A stretch of DNA of 64,000 nt, taken from NCBI GenBank assembly GCA_947493695.1, contig CANLSF010000005.1:186001-250000 (forward strand). The letters are read 5' to 3'. The translations under genes and the position numbers were made by a program. Shown piece by piece: positions 55,205-62,634 of the stretch. Every line of letters begins with the position of its first letter. Position 1 is the stretch's first letter. The notes under the pieces were generated by a model, which saw only the letters and a list, made by a program, of their open reading frames with translations, was not told the origin of the DNA and ran no database searches. This DNA comes from an uncultured Kiloniellaceae bacterium (GTDB lineage Bacteria; Pseudomonadota; Alphaproteobacteria; Kiloniellales; Kiloniellaceae).

Positions 55205-55588
55205 GTGCTCGCGAGCAGCGCACGTTTTTTGTGGAGAATAGCCGGACTGATTTCCCTGGTGCTCGGGGTCATCGGCATTTTTCTGCCACTTCTGCCAACC
55301 ACGCCCTTTGTCCTGCTTTCAGCGTTCTGCTTCAGCCGCGGGTCTCAGCGGCTGCACGACTGGCTTCTGGCGCACCCGCGTCTTGGGCCACCAATTTTGG
55401 AATGGCGTGACCACGGCGCGATTTCGAAAAAGGCGAAGTGGATGGCCGCCATCGCAATGCTCTTAGCCTTCTTGATTGCCTGGATTGGAGGAGCACCGAA
55501 GGAAGCGCTGATGCTTCAGGTGGCTGTTCTGGTTGCTGTTGCCGTCTTCATTTTTACGCGCCCGGCTCCGCCCGCCGATGAGGCCTAA
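55205..55588 (+). CDS. YbaN/DUF454 inner-membrane protein
   Basis: A protein of 127 residues. The DUF454 signature is present: LGVIGIFLPLLPTTPFVLLS followed by AFCFSRGSQRLHDWLL and GPPILEWRDHGAISKKAK. Three membrane helices are seen (about 9-32, 75-95 and 100-118). The GTG at 55205 has AAAGGAG six bases upstream; the frame to 55169 lacks a site. The function of the family is unknown. Confidence 0.88.
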   Translation: MLASSARFLWRIAGLISLVLGVIGIFLPLLPTTPFVLLSAFCFSRGSQRLHDWLLAHPRLGPPILEWRDHGAISKKAKWMAAIAMLLAFLIAWIGGAPKEALMLQVAVLVAVAVFIFTRPAPPADEA

Positions 55589-55740
55589 TTCCCCTCACAG
55601 CTTCGATACAAAGCTCTCGCCGACGCGTAAAAGCGCTTGTGATCCTATCGCAGATCCAGTGCGACAGATCGCTTTCAGCAAACCCGTCAGTACTGGATCT
55701 GCTCTCTAAGTTTTTCCTTCAGGCCCAGTCTAGCTGACCG

Positions 55741-56349
55741 CTAGTCGGCCGTGCCTTCCTCTTCGGCACCTGGGAAGCCATCCAAAAGCCTCTCCGGCCA
55801 ATTCTCGTCCTCCCAATAAGGCTCATTCAGCATCCAGTCCCACATCGGTTCTGGCACGTCTTCCAGGCTGAAGTCCGATTGCATGCCTGCATCGTTGGCG
55901 AACACGGCAAGGTCAGCGAGATCCTGGGATGTTAGCTCTATCTGATAACCCAGTTCGATGGCCTGCAGATCCAGCATCGCCGGAGCGCCGCGCCACATGC
56001 GCGCCACGAAATCGAGCGGATCGACTGGCGGTACGTGATCGCCTTCCTCAACCGCAATGGCGTCAAGTGCAGGCGCGGCACGCCCCCCGACCCCGTTGAC
56101 CGAGTGGCAGATAACACAGCCCTTGGAAACGAAGAGCTGCCTGCCGTGCGCGGCGTCAGCCAGAGGCAGCACAATGGCCCGCGGAGACGCCGGTTTCATA
56201 TCACTGGATGCCTCCTTTGAGTCACTGGCCGCATAAACCGGCATCCGATCATTCACTGCATCACTCATCAGCAGCACACCAAAAGCAGCCAGGCTCAGCA
56301 CAGCCGTTCTGGCACGAGTTCCCGTGTAAGCGTGTGTCTTATCCGTCAT
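55741..56349 (-). CDS. c-type cytochrome
   Basis: A protein of 202 residues with an N-terminal export/anchor segment (RARTAVLSLAAFGVLLMSDA). The heme-binding CxxCH is in SKGCVICHSVNG at about residue 85. Met ligand candidates lie in RMWRGAPAML. The C-terminal third is acidic (PEPMWDWMLNEPYWEDENW) and not part of the cytochrome fold. It is a periplasmic electron carrier of unknown partner. It is a single gene. Confidence 0.85.
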   Translation of the reverse strand: MTDKTHAYTGTRARTAVLSLAAFGVLLMSDAVNDRMPVYAASDSKEASSDMKPASPRAIVLPLADAAHGRQLFVSKGCVICHSVNGVGGRAAPALDAIAVEEGDHVPPVDPLDFVARMWRGAPAMLDLQAIELGYQIELTSQDLADLAVFANDAGMQSDFSLEDVPEPMWDWMLNEPYWEDENWPERLLDGFPGAEEEGTAD

Positions 56350-56564
56350 CAATTCGCAGCCTCTCTTTGCAGATTCTACCAAGTGGAAGCCGGTTAAAGC
56401 TTCCGTTGATAAAGTGACGTAATCGGGGGTTAAGTGCATTGATCTCGCTCAGTTCCCAAAGGCGTGGCTTCGGCATAGACTGCTGGATCACAAAGCTGAT
56501 CACCGGTCGGTTGCGTCTATCCCGGAGGATCAGCGTCTGTTGAGCATCAGGATGGAGACTTCGC

Positions 56565-57329
56565 ATGAGAACGGTCTATGCCATCGCAGCCACGATCGGC
56601 TTCATCTCTTTAACACCAGCCGCGTTTGCACAACAAAGCGCCCTCGACGAATGCTGGTCTCAGTCTGACAACCGGATCGAGCTTGGCGCGTGCCTGCGCA
56701 ACTTGAAAAGCGCCGAGGACAACGAACTGGGTAAAAACTATGACAGGGCTCTGGAGGCACAGGCTGAGATCGACGGTATCGTCGGTCAGCTTCAGGCCAG
56801 CCGCGCTCTGCAGCGCGCCCAGAAGGCCTTCGAACTCTATCGCGATCTCAACTGTCATCTCGATGAGCTGCAGGCCGGCGCCGGCACTGGTTCCGGTGAC
56901 TTCTTTCTAGGCTGCTGGATCGACATGACCCGCGCACGGATCGCAAAGCTTGAGCGGTTGCTGCCGGCAAGAGATGAAACGCTCAGCATCGTGGCCAACT
57001 GGTCCGTAGAGTCTCTGGATGGCGGAAAGGTCATGCCTGGCACGCATCTTACACTCACAATCGAAAGCGAGGAGATGGTCGGTGGTGACGGTGGATGTAA
57101 CCGCTTCTTCGGCCCGCTTGAACTGGATCCCGCGAGCGGTCCCGAGGGCAGTATTGAGATCGGCCCCCTCGGCGCAACACGGAAAGCCTGCGGCGATATG
57201 ATCGACGAACAGGAAGTGCGTTTCCTGGGCGCGTTGGACAACGCCGAGCAATATACGATCAAAGGCGGCGAACTCTTCCTGATTGACTCAGAGGGTCGCG
57301 ATTTAGTTCGACTCTCTGAGATAAAATAG
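56565..57329 (+). CDS. LprI-like and META-domain fusion protein
   Basis: A protein of 254 residues with a signal peptide of about 22 residues (cut after AFAQ). The N-terminal half (about 25-125) resembles the LprI/DUF1311 lysozyme-inhibitor-type module with four Cys (DECW, GACL, NCHL, GCWI). The C-terminal half (about 140-254) is a META/HslJ domain with NWSVESLDGG, GGDGGCNRFFG and GPLGATRKACG. Fusing both envelope-stress modules in one exported protein is uncommon. The role in the periplasm is inferred. Confidence 0.75.
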   Translation: MRTVYAIAATIGFISLTPAAFAQQSALDECWSQSDNRIELGACLRNLKSAEDNELGKNYDRALEAQAEIDGIVGQLQASRALQRAQKAFELYRDLNCHLDELQAGAGTGSGDFFLGCWIDMTRARIAKLERLLPARDETLSIVANWSVESLDGGKVMPGTHLTLTIESEEMVGGDGGCNRFFGPLELDPASGPEGSIEIGPLGATRKACGDMIDEQEVRFLGALDNAEQYTIKGGELFLIDSEGRDLVRLSEIK

Positions 57330-57374
57330 GAAGGAACGCAACCTGGCGTCTAAGAGAGAACTTGGTCAGAAGAA

Positions 57375-58451
57375 TCAGAAGTCATAAACGATCGACGCCC
57401 GCGTTGTTGTGTCGGTGCTCTTTGTGTCTTCGGGTGCGTTACTGCGGTAGCGTGTGTTCAGCGAGAGTTTGCCCGAGAGCTTTTCCACGATACGGAGCTT
57501 CAGACTTGCATCGTTTTCAAGTGTGATTCTCTCGCGATCCCACAAAAGCTCGGTCTCATTCGCGAGAAGTGCACTATCGGAGACCTGCCAGCTGACGTCA
57601 TTGGTGAAGCGCGCACCCGGGACGGTTTCGGTCTCATTGCTATCCGAGAATTCTGCGTAGCGTAAACTGGGGCCGGCAGTGATCTCCCAATCGACCGGCT
57701 TGCCCTCAAAAAGACGCACGCCCAGCCCGGCCGAGGTCAGGGTCTCGAACTCAAAACCGCTGAAGCGGTCGTCGGTGTAGTTGGCCAGTCCAAAGCCGAA
57801 GAGCTTGTCCGTGATGTCGTAGTTCACCTCGTATTCAAGCTCCGCACGCTGCTCTAGTGTTTCGAACTCGCTTCTGAGGTAAGAGGCCTCTGCCGTGCCC
57901 TTATGCTCCCAGCGATCCGGTTTGTAGCCAAGTTTCAACTGTGCTTTTACCCCGGCGTTTTCCGTATTGCCGGTGCGCAGGATGCCGCCAAAGTCAACGC
58001 TGCCGGTAAAGGCTGGATTGGACGGCGCCTTCACCGGCGGCGCAGAGGCAGGTTCCGGCGGCACTTGAACATCCGGCGAGGGTGCAGGTGCCACTGCAGT
58101 CGAGGCGACAGGCTGCACTGGTGGAATCTCAGCTTCCAGGGTTTCTGCCTGATCCGGTGCCTCAGAGAGACTCGCATCGATCAGCTCCACGGCCCAATCG
58201 GGCCTGAGAACAACAGCCAGCCGCAGAATAGCAGTTTTCTGAGCCGGATTCTTCGTCACCGCTTCCCGGATCGCTGCCTTAAAAGTGTTGAGCTCCTCAG
58301 CACCCGCAGCTTGCTTGAGAGCGACCGCGAGCGAGGTTTCCAAGGGAGGTTCGGTAAGCGGCGGCGCGGCGCTAAAACCCGGCGACACGGTTATCTGAGA
58401 GAAAATGACACAGAGAAAGAAGAGGCGAAACGGCCAGGAGCGATTGAACAT
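57375..58451 (-). CDS. DUF481 outer-membrane beta-barrel protein
   Basis: A protein of 358 residues with signal peptide (cut near GFSA), a helical N-terminal region (about 30-100, LEVAL-type Ala/Glu), a Pro/Ala-rich linker (about 108-145), and a beta-barrel (about 148-358) of alternating polar and nonpolar strands. It ends with the outer-membrane signature ASIVYDF (terminal Phe). The barrel contains FTGSVDFGGILRTGNTENAG, the DUF481/YdiY start. The function of the family is unknown; the helical plug-like domain is an addition. Confidence 0.85.
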   Translation of the reverse strand: MFNRSWPFRLFFLCVIFSQITVSPGFSAAPPLTEPPLETSLAVALKQAAGAEELNTFKAAIREAVTKNPAQKTAILRLAVVLRPDWAVELIDASLSEAPDQAETLEAEIPPVQPVASTAVAPAPSPDVQVPPEPASAPPVKAPSNPAFTGSVDFGGILRTGNTENAGVKAQLKLGYKPDRWEHKGTAEASYLRSEFETLEQRAELEYEVNYDITDKLFGFGLANYTDDRFSGFEFETLTSAGLGVRLFEGKPVDWEITAGPSLRYAEFSDSNETETVPGARFTNDVSWQVSDSALLANETELLWDRERITLENDASLKLRIVEKLSGKLSLNTRYRSNAPEDTKSTDTTTRASIVYDF

Positions 58452-58611
58452 AGGCCGGGACTATAAGGACAAATTGGAACAATCACCTGTGCCCTCTTTG
58501 TGATGCGGATTAAAGCACAGGTTCTCGCGCTTAAGCTGTCCCGAAGTCAGCGAATTTTAAACTCTTTCTGCGCATATTGCGTGAAAATACAACGCCTTTG
58601 GGAACGATGAG

Positions 58612-59169
58612 ATGGCTTTAAGCTGGTTTAACGCAAGTAGCGAAACTTTCAAAAGCTTTGAATTTCACTGTGATCACTGCGGTGAACTGCATAGCGGGTC
58701 ACCTTCTTTCGCAAATGATGCGCCCTTTAGTTACTATCAGTTAACCATGAGCGAGCGAGAGACACTGGCCAAGCTCACGGAAGACACCTGCGTTATCAAT
58801 AGCGAAAGCTTTTTCATTCGCGCCACCCTGGAAATCCCTATCGACGACGCAGAAGATCCCTTTTGCTGGGGGGTATGGGTCAGCCAGAGTGAAGAGAGCT
58901 TCAATCGCTACATCGATACTTTTCACGAAAATCAGGCGGAAGACGGCAGTTTCGGCTGGCTGGCGGTGACCATGCCCGGTTACATGCGCAATCCACCTCA
59001 ATCCCCCCTGGAGCACCTGGCCTGTAACGTCGAGTGGCAGAACCAGGGCACGCGCCCCCTGGTCTTTCCGCACGAATGCGATCATCCGCTTTACGAAGAT
59101 GTCGTCGAAGGCATCACCTGGGAACGGGCAATCGAGTTAGCCAAGCTGGCAATGCATCCGGGTCACTGA
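58612..59169 (+). CDS. DUF2199 protein
   Basis: A protein of 185 residues with an N-terminal zinc-knuckle-like FHCDHCGELHSGSPSF (Cys-x2-Cys) and conserved DPFCWGVWVSQSEESFNRYI, plus PHECDHPLYEDVVEGI. This is the DUF2199 pattern. Its function is unknown; the Cys pair may bind zinc. It is a cytoplasmic single gene just before the formate dehydrogenase region. Confidence 0.85.
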   Translation: MALSWFNASSETFKSFEFHCDHCGELHSGSPSFANDAPFSYYQLTMSERETLAKLTEDTCVINSESFFIRATLEIPIDDAEDPFCWGVWVSQSEESFNRYIDTFHENQAEDGSFGWLAVTMPGYMRNPPQSPLEHLACNVEWQNQGTRPLVFPHECDHPLYEDVVEGITWERAIELAKLAMHPGH

Positions 59170-59222
59170 TGACTGTGCTCTGCGGGGGCCGGTGTATCTT
59201 TACGGTCGCTAATCAGCATCCC

Positions 59223-59277
59223 CTATCACCTCATTCGAAATAGCGATTTGCTAATTTTTCCGGCTTCTCGGCAATAT
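59223..59277 (+). promoter_or_regulatory. Shared operator upstream of formate dehydrogenase beta
   Basis: CTATCACCTCATTCG (59223-59237), the dyad TAGC-GATTT-GCTA (59241-59253) and GCAATAT (59271-59277). The same three elements with the same spacing lie upstream of the alpha subunit (62543-62597). The dyad suits a LysR-type site. It lies 119 bases before the beta start, measured from the dyad. Confidence 0.8.
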
Positions 59278-59359
59278 TGCTTGAGTTTTAGCATGCCCGG
59301 CAGTGCAGGCGTGCTCTGAGATACGCTGCGGCAGAGCGGCAGACAGAGGTGGGAGTGAT

Positions 59360-61072
59360 ATGGCGCAAGGCGTAACAAGCGGAGCAACCGGGGCAAGCGG
59401 TAAGATCCATCCCGGTTCCGGGCGACGGAAAGCACCGGCCTTTAACAAGGGGCGGCAGCTCGACCCGGGAGATCTCGATGAGATCACGGAACTGCTGGAC
59501 GACCGCTCGACCCAACGGGATCTGCTGATCGAGCACCTGCATCTGATCCAGGACAGGTTCGGCAGCCTGAAGGCTGGGCATCTGCATGCTCTGGCCGACA
59601 TCATGCAGATTCCCATGTCCGAAGTTTATGAAGTTGCGTCCTTCTACGCCCATTTCGATATCGTCCAGGACGGCGAAAAGGTCGATCACGAGATCACCGT
59701 GCGTGTCTGCGACAGTCTGACCTGCGAGCTGAAAGGCGCGCCGGCGCTGCTCGAAGGCCTCAAGGCCAACAGCGGCGCATCGGTTCGTGTGGTGCGCGCC
59801 CCTTGCATGGGCCGCTGCGACACCGCACCGGTCGCCGAGGTCGGGCACTATCACGTCGATAACGCCAGTGTTGAAAACATCACCAGCGCGGTCGAAAGCA
59901 AACATGTCCATCCGGAGATCCCGGCTTACAAGGATTTCGAAGCCTATCAGAAAGACGGCGGTTACAGCCTGCTGCGCGACTGTCTTGCCGGACAGAAGAC
60001 CCCGGACGAGCTGATCAAGGTGATGGAAGATTCCGGCCTGCGCGGTCTGGGCGGTGCGGGTTTCCCCTCCGGCCTGAAATGGAAGATCGTCCGTCAGCAA
60101 CCTAAACCCCGTCTCTTCGCCATCAACGGCGACGAAGGCGAGCCGGGCACCTTTAAGGACCGCTATTATCTGGAGACCGACCCGCACCGCTTCCTGGAAG
60201 GCATGCTGGTCGCCGCCTGGGTGACCGAGGTCGAGACCGTCTATGTCTATATCCGCGACGAATATCCCGCCGCCATCGAGATCCTGCGACGTGAAATCGC
60301 CAAGCTGGAGACCGCGGGCCTTACGGGCGGGCGCCGGATCGAAGTTCGCCGCGGTGCGGGCGCCTACATCTGCGGCGAAGAATCGGCGATGATTGAATCG
60401 ATCGAAGGCAAGCGCGGCCTGCCGCGTCACAAACCGCCCTTCCCTTCGGAAAAAGGCCTCTTCGGACTGCCGACCCTGACCCACAACGTCGAGACAGTCT
60501 TCTGGGTCCGTGATCTGGTCGAGCGTGGCCCTGAATGGTTCTCCTCCGAGGGACGCAATGGCCGCAAGGGTCTACGTTCCTTTTCGGTCTCCGGCCGGGT
60601 GAAGTCTCCCGGGGTCAAGCTGGCCCCTGCAGGCATCACGGTGCGCGAGCTGATCGAGGAGTACTGCGGCGGGATGGCGGATGGCCATTCCTTCAAGGGC
60701 TACCTGCCCGGTGGCGCGTCGGGTGGTGTGCTCCCCGCCTCCATGGGCGATATCCCTCTCGATTTCGGCACCCTGGAGGAATACGGCAGCTTCATCGGTT
60801 CCGCCGCCGTGGTCATCCTGTCGGATCAGGACAACATGAAGGACGTGGCGCTGAACCTCATGCGCTTCTTCGAAGACGAGAGCTGCGGCCAGTGTACGCC
60901 CTGCCGCAACGGCACGGAAAAAGCCGTCAAACTGATGTCAGAAACCAAGTGGGATCAGGACCTGCTGAACGATCTCTCTGTCGTGATGCGGGACGCGTCG
61001 ATCTGCGGCCTCGGTCAAGCGGCACCGAACCCGTTGCTCACCGTAATGAAATACTTCCCGGAGGACCTCTAA
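59360..61072 (+). CDS. NAD-dependent formate dehydrogenase beta subunit (NuoE-NuoF fusion)
   Basis: A protein of 570 residues. It takes electrons from the alpha subunit and reduces NAD+. The NuoE-like part (about 25-180) has 2Fe-2S Cys in CDSLTCELKGA and CMGRCDTAP. The NuoF-like part (about 200-570) has FMN/NAD-binding GLGGAGFPSGLKWK, NGDEGEPGTFKDRYYL, GAGAYICGEESAMIES, and the 4Fe-4S ligands ESCGQCTPCRNG with a later CGLG. Length and fusion match the beta subunit of the tungsten FDH1 of Methylorubrum extorquens. GGGAG precedes the ATG at 59360. It is followed by a long palindrome and then a membrane gene, not directly by the alpha subunit. Confidence 0.93.
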   Translation: MAQGVTSGATGASGKIHPGSGRRKAPAFNKGRQLDPGDLDEITELLDDRSTQRDLLIEHLHLIQDRFGSLKAGHLHALADIMQIPMSEVYEVASFYAHFDIVQDGEKVDHEITVRVCDSLTCELKGAPALLEGLKANSGASVRVVRAPCMGRCDTAPVAEVGHYHVDNASVENITSAVESKHVHPEIPAYKDFEAYQKDGGYSLLRDCLAGQKTPDELIKVMEDSGLRGLGGAGFPSGLKWKIVRQQPKPRLFAINGDEGEPGTFKDRYYLETDPHRFLEGMLVAAWVTEVETVYVYIRDEYPAAIEILRREIAKLETAGLTGGRRIEVRRGAGAYICGEESAMIESIEGKRGLPRHKPPFPSEKGLFGLPTLTHNVETVFWVRDLVERGPEWFSSEGRNGRKGLRSFSVSGRVKSPGVKLAPAGITVRELIEEYCGGMADGHSFKGYLPGGASGGVLPASMGDIPLDFGTLEEYGSFIGSAAVVILSDQDNMKDVALNLMRFFEDESCGQCTPCRNGTEKAVKLMSETKWDQDLLNDLSVVMRDASICGLGQAAPNPLLTVMKYFPEDL

Positions 61073-61086
61073 AGCGGCGACCTTTA

Positions 61087-61146
61087 TGACCGTGTCCCGC
61101 ATCGATAAATTTGAGTAAAATCAAATATATCGATGCGGAACGGTCA
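61087..61146. repeat. Long imperfect inverted repeat after the beta subunit
   Basis: Nested arms TGACCG/CGGTCA, CCGCATCGATA/TATCGATGCGG and TTTGA/TCAAA surround the loop GTAAAA, about 60 bases in all. There is no T-run. It could be a repeat-family element (MITE or REP-like) or an mRNA stability hairpin between subunit genes. Confidence 0.8.
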
Positions 61147-61225
61147 CGCTCTCCGACATTTACCTTTCCTTATTTCTTAAGAATTAGCGTTGTCTGCGAT
61201 TTTCCCGATAATCGGAGACGACGCA

Positions 61226-62380
61226 GTGAGCGTAACGGCAGACAATTCCTTGGCAGGAGCGCCAGCGGCATCGGACCACCGCGCTTACTTCGTCAGCCCG
61301 CTTGTGGATTTTCTCTGCCTTGGCGGCGCTTCCCTGATCGTCCTTCCAATCATGGCGTTGGTTATCCCAGCTGAGCCGTTCCAGCCAACGGTCACACTCG
61401 TCATGCTCGCGCTCACCAACATTATCAACCACCCGCACTTCGCGCATTCCTATCAGATTTTTTACCGGGATTTCACGCGCAAAGCCTTTGGCCAGGAAAC
61501 GACAGCTGTACTTCGGGCCCGCTATATTTTCGCGGGCATCATCGTACCGGTTCTGCTTTTTGCATTTTTTGCCGTGAGCATCGGCCTGGGTGATGCGCGC
61601 ATGCTCGGACTTGGAATGAACCTAGTGCTATTTCTGGTTGGCTGGCACTACGTCAAGCAAGGATACGGGATGGCGATCGTAGATTCCGTCTTCAAGAGGC
61701 TTTTCTTCTCTAACCAGACAAAGAAGCTCATGTTGCTCAACGGCTATGCCTGCTGGGCACTTGGCTGGATCATTGTGAACCGGGAAGCTGCCCAAAACGA
61801 CTTCTGGGGTGTCGCCTATTTCATGTTCGAGATCCCGGACATCCTCTTTACTTCTGCCATAGCCTGTGCGGCTGTAACCAGCGTTCTAACCTTGATCGCA
61901 CTCTTCAAGGAGTGGCGGAAAAACGAGGGAAGAATTCCAGTCAACGGCGTACTCGCCTATCTTACAACCTTGTACCTCTGGATCATCTTCGTTCATGTGA
62001 ACCCGCTTTTCATCCTGGTCGTTCCAGCCTTTCATTCTCTGCAATATCTATTGGTTGTCTGGCGCTTTCAGCTCAATGCAGAACACGGCCAATCCGACGC
62101 TCGGGATTATCCGAACAGCAAATGGCTCGGGCAATTGACTCCCAACAAAGCGACTATGCGTTTCACCCTGTTCCTCGCCATGGGTATCGTGCTCGGCTTT
62201 ATGGCGTTTTGGGCCATTCCTTTCCTTGCTTCGGCACTGACCTCTTTCGACCCGCTTGTATTCGGCGTAACACCCTTCTTTTTCATCTGTTGGATCTTCG
62301 TCAACGTCCATCACTATTGCCTGGATAACGTGATGTGGCGTCGCGAGAACCCGGACACAAAAAAATACCTCTTTTCGTAA
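61226..62380 (+). CDS. Uncharacterised His-rich polytopic membrane protein
   Basis: A protein of 384 residues with about eight to nine membrane helices. The family is not recognised. Histidines stand in conserved-looking motifs at helix ends: NHPHFAHSY (His69, 71, 74), WHYVKQGYG (141), a VPAFHSLQY-type segment (270) and NVHHYCLDNVMWRREN (362, 363, Asp367). This pattern is reminiscent of membrane-bound metal-dependent oxygenases or of quinone- or heme-binding proteins, but I claim none. The GTG at 61226 has GGAG nine bases upstream; a TTG at 61190 is the alternative. It lies between the two formate dehydrogenase subunits on the same strand. Confidence 0.75.
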   Translation: MSVTADNSLAGAPAASDHRAYFVSPLVDFLCLGGASLIVLPIMALVIPAEPFQPTVTLVMLALTNIINHPHFAHSYQIFYRDFTRKAFGQETTAVLRARYIFAGIIVPVLLFAFFAVSIGLGDARMLGLGMNLVLFLVGWHYVKQGYGMAIVDSVFKRLFFSNQTKKLMLLNGYACWALGWIIVNREAAQNDFWGVAYFMFEIPDILFTSAIACAAVTSVLTLIALFKEWRKNEGRIPVNGVLAYLTTLYLWIIFVHVNPLFILVVPAFHSLQYLLVVWRFQLNAEHGQSDARDYPNSKWLGQLTPNKATMRFTLFLAMGIVLGFMAFWAIPFLASALTSFDPLVFGVTPFFFICWIFVNVHHYCLDNVMWRRENPDTKKYLFS

Positions 62381-62388
62381 AGCCTTGA

Positions 62389-62435
62389 CGCCCTTCAGCG
62401 CGCACATAGCCTCAAGCGCGAAAAACTGAAGGGCG
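62389..62435 (+). terminator. Hairpin after the membrane protein gene
   Basis: CGCCCTTCAG (62389-62398) and CTGAAGGGCG (62426-62435) form a perfect 10-bp stem, with a second CGCG pairing inside the loop. No T-run follows, so its termination strength is uncertain. Confidence 0.55.
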
Positions 62436-62542
62436 GTCCCTTACAGATCGCGCTTAAGAGAGGTTAACGAGACTCCGTAATATATTGATTTAAAATAACT
62501 TATTTCGCTTAACACAACAGCTTTTCGACTGATCAGACTTGC

Positions 62543-62597
62543 CTATCACCTCATTCGGAAAAGCGATTTGCTTATTTTCCGCTGAAACCCGCAATAT
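62543..62597 (+). promoter_or_regulatory. Shared operator upstream of formate dehydrogenase alpha
   Basis: CTATCACCTCATTCG (62543-62557), dyad AAGC-GATTT-GCTT (62561-62573) and GCAATAT (62591-62597). Compared with the copy upstream of beta, both outer dyad bases changed together (TAGC...GCTA to AAGC...GCTT), preserving symmetry. It lies 74 bases before the alpha ATG. Confidence 0.8.
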
Positions 62598-62634
62598 CGT
62601 AGAAATGGGATCAGTTTAGCCCGGAGGAAAGCAA

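Noticed and set aside
58741-58748. TTAACCAT half-site
   Set aside because: It lies inside the DUF2199 coding region and has no flagellar or cell-cycle gene next to it.
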